From: Labilibaculum sp.
GTDB taxonomy: Bacteria > Bacteroidota > Bacteroidia > Bacteroidales > Marinifilaceae
DNA: 64,000 nucleotides
Reading direction: 5' to 3'
Assembly: GCF_963664555.1 (NCBI RefSeq)
Contig: NZ_OY761461.1
Location: 3,348,001-3,412,000 of the forward strand
Shown in pieces: positions 28,420 to 36,800 of the stretch. The translations under genes were made by a program, and so were the position numbers. Position 1 is the first letter of the stretch; every line of letters begins with the position of its first letter. The notes below the pieces were generated by a model. That model did no database searches, was not told the DNA's origin, and saw only the letters and a program-made list of their open reading frames with translations.

Positions 28420-29076
28420 ATGAGTAGAATAATTCATATCGCATTTTTTTTGCTCATTAGCTTGTGCTCCTTTTCACAAAACACATCAGTTCGAATTGGT
28501 TTACTTAAATACAATGGCGGAGGTGATTGGTACGCAAATCCAGGATCACTACCCAATCTCATCGAATTTTGCAATCGCAACAACATTGCAAACATCTATA
28601 AAGATGCCAATATTGTAGAAGTGGGAAGTCCTGAGCTATTCTCCTATCCCTTTGTTCACTTAACCGGGCACGGAAATATTGTTTTGAACAATCAGGAAGT
28701 TACAAATTTAAGGAAGTACCTTGAAGGTGGAGGCTTTCTTCATGTTGATGACAACTATGGCTTAAATGCCTATTTCAGACGCGAGATAAAAAAGGTGTTT
28801 CCGAACGAAAAACTGATTGAGTTACCCTTTTCTCACCCAATTTATCATCAAGTGTACGAATTCCCAAACGGACTTCCTAAAATACATGAACACGATGGGA
28901 AAGCACCCCAGGGCTTCGGCATTTTCCACAAAGGCAGATTGGTTTGTTTTTATTCTTACGAAACTGATTTGGGTGATGGCTGGGAAGATCCTTCTGTTCA
29001 TAACGATACAGAAATCAATCATCAAAAAGCACTAAAAATGGGTGCAAACATTATTTCCTACTCCTTTAGTAATTAG
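28420..29076 (+). CDS. DUF4159 exported protein
   Basis: A 218-residue protein with a signal peptide (MSRIIHIAFFLLISLCSFSQ). The mature part is a DUF4159 domain: RIGLLKYNGGGDWYANP, FVHLTGHGNI, LEGGGFLHVDDNYGLN and LPFSHPIYHQVYEF, with a compact Rossmann/GATase-like fold. In other Bacteroidota it is often found next to MoxR-type gene clusters, which are not seen here. It follows rsmE with an 8-bp gap, so it is probably co-transcribed. An upstream TTG at 28417 is the alternative start. Confidence 0.85.
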   Translation: MSRIIHIAFFLLISLCSFSQNTSVRIGLLKYNGGGDWYANPGSLPNLIEFCNRNNIANIYKDANIVEVGSPELFSYPFVHLTGHGNIVLNNQEVTNLRKYLEGGGFLHVDDNYGLNAYFRREIKKVFPNEKLIELPFSHPIYHQVYEFPNGLPKIHEHDGKAPQGFGIFHKGRLVCFYSYETDLGDGWEDPSVHNDTEINHQKALKMGANIISYSFSN

Positions 29077-29203
29077 AATTATTCTTAATTACCTTATTCT
29101 CTTACCATAAACAAATCTTCCTCCTCATTTGGTTTGAATTTCCCTTAACAAAATGATATCTTATACTGATATTACATTGTTTTCAGTAACTTAAGATATT
29201 ACT

Positions 29204-30400
29204 ATGGCAAATTCAACGAAAGGAATTATTGGAATTCTAACAGGTGGTGGTGATGTTCCCGGATTAAATCCCGCTATTCGTGCTGTCACAATCAGAGCAA
29301 TAAGGGAAGGGTATCAGGTAATAGGCATTCGCAAAGGCTGGAGAGGCTTAATTGATATTATCCGAGATAAAAAATCAGATAACAGCGAGAATTATATTTC
29401 ATTAAGTGAAGAGCTGGTAAACAAAGTAGGTAGAACTGGCGGCACATTTCTTCACACTTCCAGAGTTAATCCTTCAAAAACCTCAAGAGATAGAATTCCA
29501 ACACATCTAAAAGAAAAATACAACGAAGATGTTAATGATTTAACAGAAGAAGTTCTTGCCAATCTGGCTTTTCTGAACATTGACTATTTAATTCCAATTG
29601 GAGGTGACGATACTCTTAGTTATGGTGTACGATTGTACAAAGAAGGATTTAAAGTTATTGCCATACCTAAAACTATGGATAACGATGTTCCCGGAACTGA
29701 CTACTGTATTGGATTTAGTACATGTATCACACGTACCATTTCATTAACGCACAGCCTAAGAACATCAGCTGGTTCGCATGAAAGATTGCTGGTGTTGGAA
29801 GTTTTCGGCCGTTATGCGGGATTTACAGCAATTTTACCAACACTGGCCGGTGCCGCAAACCGATGTGTAATTCCAGAATACAATTTTGACATAGAACGCT
29901 TAACCGAGCTAATGATACAGGACCGCTTCTCAAATCCCAGTCATTATTCGGTTGTGTTAATTTCAGAAGGAGCTAGTTTCTCAGGCGGGGATATGATTTT
30001 CCAGGATGATGTCAGAGACGATTACGGACATAGAAAATTAGGCGGTATTGGTGACCGTGTATCCGAACACCTGAAACAATTGTCTCCAAAATACAACAAT
30101 TCAAAACCGATTAATGTTATCAATCAAAAGTTAGGTTATCTGGTTCGTTGCGGTGATCCGGATGCTATTGATTCCATAGTTCCTATGGCATTTGGAAATC
30201 TGGCATTGGATTTAATCATTAAAGGAGTTCACGGCAGATTAATAACACTTCGCAATGGAAGATATGATAATGCTCCGATAGATATTGTTACCAGCTCTAA
30301 AAAATTGGTGGATGTTGACCGATATTACAATACAGATCGATTAAGACCGAAATACAACAGCTTCGAAATGCAACCATTATTTTTAATGACTGGATTGTAA
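29204..30400 (+). CDS. 6-phosphofructokinase, PPi-type active site
   Basis: A 398-residue group III-like phosphofructokinase of glycolysis. The N-terminus has ILTGGGDVPGLNPAIRA. Two specificity positions can be read: GGDDTLSYG, with Asp where ATP-dependent enzymes have Gly, and PKTMDNDVPGTD, with Lys where ATP enzymes usually have Gly. This combination is known for pyrophosphate-dependent enzymes (Pfp), so PPi rather than ATP is the predicted donor, which would make the step reversible. Biochemistry is needed to confirm. It is a single gene closed by a strong terminator. Confidence 0.88.
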   Translation: MANSTKGIIGILTGGGDVPGLNPAIRAVTIRAIREGYQVIGIRKGWRGLIDIIRDKKSDNSENYISLSEELVNKVGRTGGTFLHTSRVNPSKTSRDRIPTHLKEKYNEDVNDLTEEVLANLAFLNIDYLIPIGGDDTLSYGVRLYKEGFKVIAIPKTMDNDVPGTDYCIGFSTCITRTISLTHSLRTSAGSHERLLVLEVFGRYAGFTAILPTLAGAANRCVIPEYNFDIERLTELMIQDRFSNPSHYSVVLISEGASFSGGDMIFQDDVRDDYGHRKLGGIGDRVSEHLKQLSPKYNNSKPINVINQKLGYLVRCGDPDAIDSIVPMAFGNLALDLIIKGVHGRLITLRNGRYDNAPIDIVTSSKKLVDVDRYYNTDRLRPKYNSFEMQPLFLMTGL

Positions 30401-30423
30401 GAAAAAAAAGTTTAGTATATTTG

Positions 30424-30459
30424 GAAACCTTTCTCTAACGAAAGGTTTCTGCTTTTTTT
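30424..30459 (+). terminator. Terminator after phosphofructokinase
   Basis: GAAACCTTTC (30424-30433) pairs perfectly with GAAAGGTTTC (30440-30449) and is followed by seven T (30453-30459). Confidence 0.9.
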
Positions 30460-30520
30460 AGAATTCCCTAACCATTTTTGAATCCTCTTCGAAATTTATT
30501 TTTTCACAATTAATTTTATT

Positions 30521-31168
30521 ATGCTGGAATATAATATCTTAGGCATTCAATTACTTGAATGGATTGGCTATGTAGCCTCAGTTTTGGTTTTGATTTCTTT
30601 AACAATGACTTCAATTGTAAAATTGAGATGGTACAATTTGACTGGAGCAATTCTTTTTTCTGCTTACGGATTTTTAATTGGCTCTTTACCTGTAGGAATC
30701 ATGAATTTTCTCATTGTCTGTGCAAACCTGTACAATCTGCAGAAAATGTATAAGCGAAAAGAAGACTTTAAAATCATTGAGATAAAAGAAAATGACGAGC
30801 TGTTAACACATTTTCTTGACTTTTATAAAAAGGACATTAAGAGTTTCTTTCCTGATTATAAAATGAGAAAAGGCCAATTGGGAATGTTTGTACTAAGAGA
30901 TATGGCAGTTGCAGGAATTTTTATCGGATCCAAAGATCAAACAGAACTAAGAATTGAATTGGATTATGCATTACCTCAGTACCGCGACTTTAAAGTTGGT
31001 GCTTATTTGTACAATCAATTAAGTGATATTTTACAGAAACACGATATCAATTCCGTTTATTTCGACACGGGAATGAATCTAAAATATATGGAGAAAATGG
31101 GATTTGAAGCATCCGATAAAGATGGTAATTCCATCATGCAAAAATCACTAAAAAAATCCTCTTTATAA
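30521..31168 (+). CDS. YgjV-like membrane domain fused to a GNAT-like domain
   Basis: A 215-residue protein. The N-terminal 80 residues hold three hydrophobic helices (IGYVASVLVLISLTMTS, LTGAILFSAYGFLIGSLP, IMNFLIVCANLYNLQKMY) of the YgjV/SemiSWEET-like type. The remaining 130 residues (LGMFVLRDMAVAGIFIGS, FKVGAYLYNQLSDILQK, NLKYMEKMGFEA) have the layout of a small GNAT acetyltransferase. The combination suggests a membrane-tethered acetyltransferase or sensor, but activity is unproven. It ends in a strong terminator. Confidence 0.8.
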   Translation: MLEYNILGIQLLEWIGYVASVLVLISLTMTSIVKLRWYNLTGAILFSAYGFLIGSLPVGIMNFLIVCANLYNLQKMYKRKEDFKIIEIKENDELLTHFLDFYKKDIKSFFPDYKMRKGQLGMFVLRDMAVAGIFIGSKDQTELRIELDYALPQYRDFKVGAYLYNQLSDILQKHDINSVYFDTGMNLKYMEKMGFEASDKDGNSIMQKSLKKSSL

Positions 31169-31171
31169 CTT

Positions 31172-31209
31172 AAGCCCAAATGTTACATTTTAACATTTGG
31201 GCTTTTTTT
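31172..31209. terminator. Terminator between convergent genes
   Basis: AAGCCCAAATGTT (31172-31184) pairs with AACATTTGGGCTT (31192-31204), with a T-run to 31209 for the plus-strand gene. It touches the stop region of the minus-strand 31208 gene. Confidence 0.9.
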
Positions 31210-31393
31210 ATTCTTCTAATTTGCCGGCATCTTCGGTGCCATTATCTTTTTTCCGTCCTGCTTCATTCAAGGCTTTATTCAAAATCCATTCAATTTGTCC
31301 ATTCGTACTACGAAATTCATCAACAGCCCACCTTTCCAACTTTTTGTACATCTCAGGATCAAGACGCAGAACAAATGATTTCTTTTTTGCCAT
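31208..31393 (-). CDS. Arc-type ribbon-helix-helix protein
   Basis: A 61-residue protein. KKKSFVLRLDPEMYKKLERWAVDE (starting at residue 3) is an Arc/MetJ-like ribbon-helix-helix DNA-binding motif; the tail is acidic. It is encoded 10 bp downstream of the SPFH-domain gene on the same strand. In other bacteria such small Arc proteins sit beside SPFH/band-7 genes, and the pairing recurs here. It could regulate its own operon; no operator was identified. Confidence 0.82.
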   Translation of the reverse strand: MAKKKSFVLRLDPEMYKKLERWAVDEFRSTNGQIEWILNKALNEAGRKKDNGTEDAGKLEE

Positions 31394-31403
31394 AGTTAAT
31401 CAA

Positions 31404-32258
31404 TTATTGATACAAAGTTCCGGTATTTACAACAGGAGTTACATCTTTATCGGAACAAAGCACAACCATCAAATTACTGACCATTGTTGCTTTTTTATCC
31501 TCATCAAGATCAACAATGTTTTTTTCTGCCAATTGCTCCAATGCCATATCAACCATACTAACGGCACCTTCAACAATTTTAAAACGTGCAGCAACCACTG
31601 CCGTTGCCTGCTGACGACGCAGCATAGCTCCGGCAATTTCAGAAGCGTATGCAAGGTAGTTAATTCTGGCTTCCATCACTTCAATTCCGGCAATTTCCAA
31701 TCGATTAGTCAACTCACTTTCCAACAATTCACTTACATTATTTCCTCCCGAACGCAATGTAATCTCAGCCTGTTCGTCCTCAAAATTATCATACGGATAC
31801 GAACCTGCCATATGTCGAATAGCCGCCTCAGACTGAATATTCACAAAATGTTCGAAGTTATCCACGTCAAAAGCAGCTTTGTAAGTATCACGAACTCTCC
31901 AAACCAAAACAACTCCAATCATAATTGGATTTCCAATTTTGTCATTCACCTTTATAGGATCACTATCCAAATTCCGGGCTCTCAAACTTACTTTCTTTTT
32001 TACCATAAACGGATTTACCCAAAAGAATCCATTGGTCATTATGGTTCCTTTATATGCTCCAAACAGCACTAAAACTGAAGTTTCGTTTGGATTAACGATT
32101 GTAAACCCCGGGATAAAAGCTATTATCAAAGGAATAAAAATAACGAAGAACGGGTTCCTTACCATTACCAATCCCAATATGCCAATTACCAACATAGCCA
32201 GCACAATAAAAACCATTAAAAATCCTGACTTTCCAGAATAACTCTTTTCTTCTCTCAT
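31404..32258 (-). CDS. SPFH/band 7 family membrane protein
   Basis: A 284-residue protein with two N-terminal hydrophobic segments (FLMVFIVLAMLVIGILGLVMV and FFVIFIPLIIAFIPG) followed by an SPFH domain (VNPNETSVLVLFGAYKGT, SLRARNLDSDPIKVNDK, GVVLVWRVRDTYKAAFDV) and a coiled-coil end (ASEIAGAMLRRQQATAVVAARF). Such proteins form membrane microdomain scaffolds or chaperone proteases. Followed by the Arc-type gene. The ATG at 32258 is well placed. Confidence 0.9.
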   Translation of the reverse strand: MREEKSYSGKSGFLMVFIVLAMLVIGILGLVMVRNPFFVIFIPLIIAFIPGFTIVNPNETSVLVLFGAYKGTIMTNGFFWVNPFMVKKKVSLRARNLDSDPIKVNDKIGNPIMIGVVLVWRVRDTYKAAFDVDNFEHFVNIQSEAAIRHMAGSYPYDNFEDEQAEITLRSGGNNVSELLESELTNRLEIAGIEVMEARINYLAYASEIAGAMLRRQQATAVVAARFKIVEGAVSMVDMALEQLAEKNIVDLDEDKKATMVSNLMVVLCSDKDVTPVVNTGTLYQ

Positions 32259-32326
32259 AATAATTTAGTTTGATATCATTTTGATATTAAATATACGACT
32301 TAATTTTAAATTGAGAAAATTTGAGA

Positions 32327-32355
32327 CAAAAAAACCGGAGTACAAATACTCCGGC
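32327..32355 (-). terminator. Terminator for the sigma-factor transcript
   Basis: On the minus strand CCGGAGTA-TTTG-TACTCCGG (32335-32354) is followed by a run of seven T (32328-32334). It separates the 32362 gene from the SPFH gene. Confidence 0.88.
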
Positions 32356-32361
32356 TATTTC

Positions 32362-32601
32362 TTAATTTAGTGTGATTTCTGTAATATCTGGAAATTTCAG
32401 ATTTACATTTTTCGTGGACTGACGAAATCCTAAAATACGATGCAAAAGATTTGATTGAGACTTTACTTTGAATCTGTCCAGATATTCAACGAATTCAACA
32501 GATTCGAAAACATCTGAATTTGCAATCCGATCCATAAGCGAAATCATTTCTTGTCCTGTATTTTTACGGTCTAAATTTAAAAGAGTATAAACATCATTCA
32601 T
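32362..32601 (-). CDS. Small protein downstream of ECF sigma factor
   Basis: A 79-residue soluble protein (MNDVYTLLNLDRKNTGQ..., LMDRIANSDVFESVEFVEYLD) with no transmembrane segment and no zinc-binding anti-sigma motif. It starts 122 bp after the sigma gene on the same strand and ends at a strong terminator, so it probably shares a transcript. It could be a regulatory partner, but no family is recognised. The ATG at 32601 was chosen; a TTG lies two codons upstream. Confidence 0.6.
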   Translation of the reverse strand: MNDVYTLLNLDRKNTGQEMISLMDRIANSDVFESVEFVEYLDRFKVKSQSNLLHRILGFRQSTKNVNLKFPDITEITLN

Positions 32602-32723
32602 AGGCAAATAATTATTTCTATTGTCCTAATTAACGCTTAAAGTTCCCTTTTAGTATCCAGCATCAAAAAAGACTGAAAAACTTAGACCTCCCAGTCAATT
32701 TATTTTTAAATGATATATTCTTA

Positions 32724-33317
32724 CTAAAGAGTTAGACTCATGTTTTTTTCTTCAATTGTTTTCCGCATATTAATTAACGCATATCTCATCCGCCCCAGAG
32801 CGGTATTGATACTAACATCAGTATGCTCGGCAATCTCCTTAAAACTTAGACCTTTATAATGCCGCAAAATTACTACTTCTCTCTGATCATCAGGAAGTTC
32901 ATCAACCAATTTACGAACATCATCATGAATCTGATTTTGAATAAGTTCATCTTCATAGTTGCCTTCACAATATTTAGAAGAATTGAAAATATCCAATTCA
33001 TAATCATCTTTAGAAAAGGTATTGTTCTGTTTCTCTTTTCTAAAATGATCTATAATTAAATTATGAGCTATTCGCAGCACCCAGGCCAAAAATTTCCCAT
33101 TGTCTTGATATTTCCCCATACGGAGCGATCGGATTACCTTAATAAAGGTATCCTGAAATAAATCTTCGGAAAGCTGATGGTTTTTTACGATTAGATAGAT
33201 ATAAGTATATACTCTGTCCCTATGCCGGGTTACAAGAGTATCAATGCTATCAGGATTACCATCAATGAATTGCTTAACGAGATCATAATCGGTAGGATCA
33301 ATCTTTCTCAATTTCAC
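32724..33317 (-). CDS. ECF-type RNA polymerase sigma factor
   Basis: 197 residues. Sigma-70 region 2 (about 25-95: RHRDRVYTYIYLIVKNHQLSEDLFQDTFIKV, split here as RHRDRVYTYIYLI and SEDLFQDTFIKV) and region 4 (about 130-185: LPDDQREVVILRHYKGLSFKEIAEHTDVS, seen as LPDDQREVVIL and LSFKEIAEHTDVS) are clear. There is no anti-sigma factor with a membrane segment next to it. Start: GTG at 33317 (VKLRKIDPTDY); no earlier ATG is in frame. The regulon is unknown. Confidence 0.92.
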   Translation of the reverse strand: MKLRKIDPTDYDLVKQFIDGNPDSIDTLVTRHRDRVYTYIYLIVKNHQLSEDLFQDTFIKVIRSLRMGKYQDNGKFLAWVLRIAHNLIIDHFRKEKQNNTFSKDDYELDIFNSSKYCEGNYEDELIQNQIHDDVRKLVDELPDDQREVVILRHYKGLSFKEIAEHTDVSINTALGRMRYALINMRKTIEEKNMSLTL

Positions 33318-33425
33318 AGCTATTAATTAAACAGTGTAAAAATTATTCTATAAGCAATGTCTCCTTTTTAATTGATGGTTAATAAATATCCTTAACAACA
33401 TGCAATAAACTAATTTTTAATGAGA

Positions 33426-33456
33426 TTTGAAAATGTTTAGAAGTTAAATATCTTTG
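33426..33456 (+). promoter_or_regulatory. Bacteroidota promoter for the uvrA paralogue
   Basis: TTTG at 33426-33429, exactly 19 bp spacer, then TATCTTTG at 33449-33456. This matches TTTG-N19-TAnnTTTG. The start codon lies 56 bp after the -7 box. Confidence 0.8.
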
Positions 33457-33511
33457 TAAATTCGATTTTAGTAAACTTACAAGAAACCTAATCTAGGGTC
33501 GAATTACAAAT

Positions 33512-36301
33512 ATGGCAGACAAGAATTTAGAAAAATACATTTATATAAAAGGGGCAAAAGTTCATAATCTAAAGAACATCGACCTTAAGATTCCCAGAAA
33601 TAAGTTTATTGTTATCACAGGGCTATCAGGATCAGGAAAATCATCATTGGCATTTGACACTCTTTACGCCGAAGGGCAACGAAGGTATGTTGAAAGTTTA
33701 TCTTCTTATGCAAGACAATTTTTAGGACGAATTGACAAGCCTGAGGTTGATTTTATTAAAGGGATACCTCCTGCCATCGCAATTGAACAGAAGGTAAATA
33801 CCCGTAATCCACGCTCAACTGTTGGCACATCAACAGAGATTTACGATTATCTTAAACTTCTTTTCGCAAGAATAGGGAGAACCTACTCGCCCATTTCAAA
33901 TACCCTCGTAAAGAGGCACTCCATTACTGATGTTGTGAAGTATATCCTTAGTCAGGAAGAAGGTGTTCCGGTAATTATTTTAGCGGAAATGCACAATGGC
34001 GACCGAAGTAAAAAAGAGCAGCTGGAAGTTTTATCTCAACAAGGATTTTCAAGAGTTGAAAATAAAGGAGAAATCCATAAGATTTTTGAAGCAATTGAGA
34101 ATCCTGGTCTTCTTCAAGATGATGAGCCAATCCATATCGTAATTGATCGAATAAGAGTTTCTTCAGATGAAGATACTCAAAACAGAATAGCTGATTCCCT
34201 GCAAACTGCATTTTACGAAGGAAAAGGTGAATGCCTGCTTTCTATTAATGGAAATACTGATTACCAAGCTTTCTCGAATCGTTTCGAGGCCGATGGAATT
34301 GTATTTGAAGATCCAAATATTCACACATTCAGCTTTAACAATCCACTTGGTGCATGTCCAACCTGTGAAGGCTTTGGAAAGGTAATTGGTATTGATGAAG
34401 ATCTGGTTATCCCAAACAAAACACTAAGCATCTACGACGATGCAGTTGTTTGCTGGAAGGGTGAGAAAATGCAGGAATGGAAAAATAAATTAATCTACTC
34501 TGCTGATAAATTTAATTTCCCCATTCATCGATCCTATTTTGAATTAAGTGAAGAGGAAAAACTTTTACTTTGGACTGGGAACAAGCATTTTAAAGGGCTT
34601 AATGATTTTTTCAAATATCTGGAAGCAAAACAATATAAGATTCAATACCGGGTTATGTTATCTCGCTATAGAGGAAAAACAGTTTGCCCTGACTGCAGAG
34701 GAACCCGATTAAAGAAAGAAGCCGGCTATGTAAAAGTGAATGATAAAAACATTCAGGATTTGGTGTTAATGCCATTGAATGAGCTCAACGATTTTTTTCA
34801 GAATTTACATTTGGATAAAACGGATGAGAAAATTGCCAGTCGGTTACTTTTAGATATTAAAAACCGCATTAATTTCTTATCGGATGTTGGATTGGGATAC
34901 CTAACCCTTAATCGATTGTCCAGCAGCCTGTCCGGTGGAGAATCTCAACGAATTAATTTAGCAACGTCATTAGGAAGCAGTCTTGTTGGTTCCCTATACA
35001 TTCTGGATGAACCAAGTATCGGACTTCATTCACGGGACACTGAATTGCTCATAAAAGTTTTGAGGGAATTGCGCGATCTAGGAAATACGGTTATCGTTGT
35101 TGAGCACGATGAAGATATAATTTTAGCTGCTGATGAACTTATCGATATCGGGCCATATGCCGGCAGGCTTGGCGGAGAAGTAGTATTCCAAGGAAATCTT
35201 GATCAGTTAAAAGAGTCATCAAAAAGTTTAACTTCTCAATACATATCCCGAAAAATGATGATTCCTGTGCCTGCGGCACGAAAAAAATGGAATAATTTCA
35301 TTGAAATAATTGGTGCAAGGGAAAATAATTTAAAAGGTTTAAACATTAAATTTCCTTTAAATATCATGTCGGTAATCACCGGCGTAAGTGGCTCCGGAAA
35401 ATCTTCTTTAATCAAGACGATTTTGTATCCGGCCCTAAAGAAACATTACGGTGGATACTCCGACAAAACCGGCCATTTTGATGCCCTTAAAGGCGATCTC
35501 CATCTTATTAAAGATATCGAGTTTGTCGATCAGAATCCAATTGGTAAATCATCCCGATCGAACCCTGTTACCTACTTAAAAGCATATGACGAGATCCGAA
35601 AATTATTCGCCGATCAAAAAGCATCAAAGTATAGTGGTTTTAAACCTTCACATTTTTCCTTCAATATTGACGGAGGCAGATGTGATGAATGTCAGGGTGA
35701 AGGAATTATAAAGGTAGAAATGCAGTTTATGGCTGATATTTACCTGCAATGCGAAAGTTGTAAGGGCAAAAGATTTAAAGATGATATCCTTCAAATTCGA
35801 TACAATCAAAAAAACATTCATGACGTATTGGAGATGACTGTAAACGAGTCGGTTGAATTCTTTTCCCAGGGTAAAAGTACAACCGAAAAGAAAATTGTTC
35901 AGCGATTACAACCACTGGTTGATGTAGGATTAGGTTACGTAAAATTAGGACAATCATCAAGCACTTTAAGTGGAGGTGAAAGTCAAAGAGTAAAACTTGC
36001 TTCCTTTTTGGCTAAAGAAAAAGCAGAACCTTGCCTATTTGTATTTGATGAACCAACAACAGGCTTGCATTTTCATGATATCCATAAATTAATGGATGCA
36101 TTTAATGCCCTTATATCAAGAGGACATACGCTAATTATTATAGAACACAATATGGAAATAATAAAATGTGCTGATTGGTTAATTGATTTAGGTCCTGAAG
36201 GTGGAATTAATGGTGGACAAATTGTTTTTGAGGGAATTCCAGAAGATGCTATTCATTGCACAGAATCCTACACGGGACAATATTTAAAAGAAAAATTGTA
36301 A
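33512..36301 (+). CDS. uvrA: UvrA-type excinuclease ABC subunit A (zinc finger 1 degenerate)
   Basis: A 929-residue tandem ABC ATPase that locates bulky DNA lesions in nucleotide excision repair. Walker A motifs are GLSGSGKSS (about residue 35) and GVSGSGKSS (about 625), with LSGGESQR signatures near 473 and 819. The UvrB-contact region (RNPRSTVGTSTEIYDYL onward) is present. The second zinc finger is intact (CDECQGEG, CESCKGKRF, about 723-750). The first zinc module keeps only CPTCEG (about 280); the preceding CxxC pair is replaced by ADGIVFEDPN. This pattern suggests a paralogue (UvrA2-like) rather than the main UvrA, which is inference. A TTTG-N19-TAtcTTTG promoter precedes it. Confidence 0.88.
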   Translation: MADKNLEKYIYIKGAKVHNLKNIDLKIPRNKFIVITGLSGSGKSSLAFDTLYAEGQRRYVESLSSYARQFLGRIDKPEVDFIKGIPPAIAIEQKVNTRNPRSTVGTSTEIYDYLKLLFARIGRTYSPISNTLVKRHSITDVVKYILSQEEGVPVIILAEMHNGDRSKKEQLEVLSQQGFSRVENKGEIHKIFEAIENPGLLQDDEPIHIVIDRIRVSSDEDTQNRIADSLQTAFYEGKGECLLSINGNTDYQAFSNRFEADGIVFEDPNIHTFSFNNPLGACPTCEGFGKVIGIDEDLVIPNKTLSIYDDAVVCWKGEKMQEWKNKLIYSADKFNFPIHRSYFELSEEEKLLLWTGNKHFKGLNDFFKYLEAKQYKIQYRVMLSRYRGKTVCPDCRGTRLKKEAGYVKVNDKNIQDLVLMPLNELNDFFQNLHLDKTDEKIASRLLLDIKNRINFLSDVGLGYLTLNRLSSSLSGGESQRINLATSLGSSLVGSLYILDEPSIGLHSRDTELLIKVLRELRDLGNTVIVVEHDEDIILAADELIDIGPYAGRLGGEVVFQGNLDQLKESSKSLTSQYISRKMMIPVPAARKKWNNFIEIIGARENNLKGLNIKFPLNIMSVITGVSGSGKSSLIKTILYPALKKHYGGYSDKTGHFDALKGDLHLIKDIEFVDQNPIGKSSRSNPVTYLKAYDEIRKLFADQKASKYSGFKPSHFSFNIDGGRCDECQGEGIIKVEMQFMADIYLQCESCKGKRFKDDILQIRYNQKNIHDVLEMTVNESVEFFSQGKSTTEKKIVQRLQPLVDVGLGYVKLGQSSSTLSGGESQRVKLASFLAKEKAEPCLFVFDEPTTGLHFHDIHKLMDAFNALISRGHTLIIIEHNMEIIKCADWLIDLGPEGGINGGQIVFEGIPEDAIHCTESYTGQYLKEKL

Positions 36302-36329
36302 AAAAAAGGTTCTTTAGGAACCTTTTTTT
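36301..36329. terminator. Bidirectional terminator after the uvrA paralogue
   Basis: AAAAAAAGGTTC (about 36300-36311) pairs with GAACCTTTTTTT (about 36318-36329). It sits between convergent genes and can serve both. Confidence 0.88.
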
Positions 36330-36759
36330 ATAATTTTAAACCAAATAAAATAGAGACACAACCACTTTCATGTTGGGATTCTGTATCTTCTTTTTTGACA
36401 AAATCCAAAGATATGATTAGTGTTTTAGCCTCATCCAATTCAAAATCAAAAATATCGGAGTAATTACTTTCCTCATTGTCAAAAATCAGATTCAGATCCG
36501 AGTCGGTAATTTTAAAATGCATTGTTGGCATATTATCTTCACAACCAACTACTATACGATATTTTTGTCCGCTAAAAAAAACTTTGTGCAATTCAACTTC
36601 CTCATCTTGATTTAAAACTACACCATTGTAATTGCCATCATGAATGTAATTTTCAAGTTTAGGTTTACAATGCTCTTTTGCAAAATCCCGACATTGAGAA
36701 AATACAGGATTACCTGAAAAAAAGAATACAAATAAGGTCGACAGTAAATAATATTTCAT
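36328..36759 (-). CDS. Small exported protein of unknown function
   Basis: A 143-residue protein with signal peptide MKYYLLSTLFVFFFSGNPVFSQ. The mature part is acidic and contains three cysteines (CRDFAKEHCKPK and GCEDNM). SGQKYRIVVGCEDN and FKITDSDLNLIFDNE hint at a beta-sandwich. No domain is recognised. It is 41 bp downstream of the lipoprotein gene on the same strand and probably in the same transcript. Confidence 0.72.
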   Translation of the reverse strand: MKYYLLSTLFVFFFSGNPVFSQCRDFAKEHCKPKLENYIHDGNYNGVVLNQDEEVELHKVFFSGQKYRIVVGCEDNMPTMHFKITDSDLNLIFDNEESNYSDIFDFELDEAKTLIISLDFVKKEDTESQHESGCVSILFGLKL

Positions 36760-36800
36760 ATTAAAAATGCTGTATGTGTAACTCTTAAGTTATTTTCACA

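Noticed and set aside
31197..32072. Long open frame on the plus strand opposite the SPFH gene
   Set aside because: It is Ser/His/Ile-rich with no domain and lies fully antisense to a clear SPFH gene.
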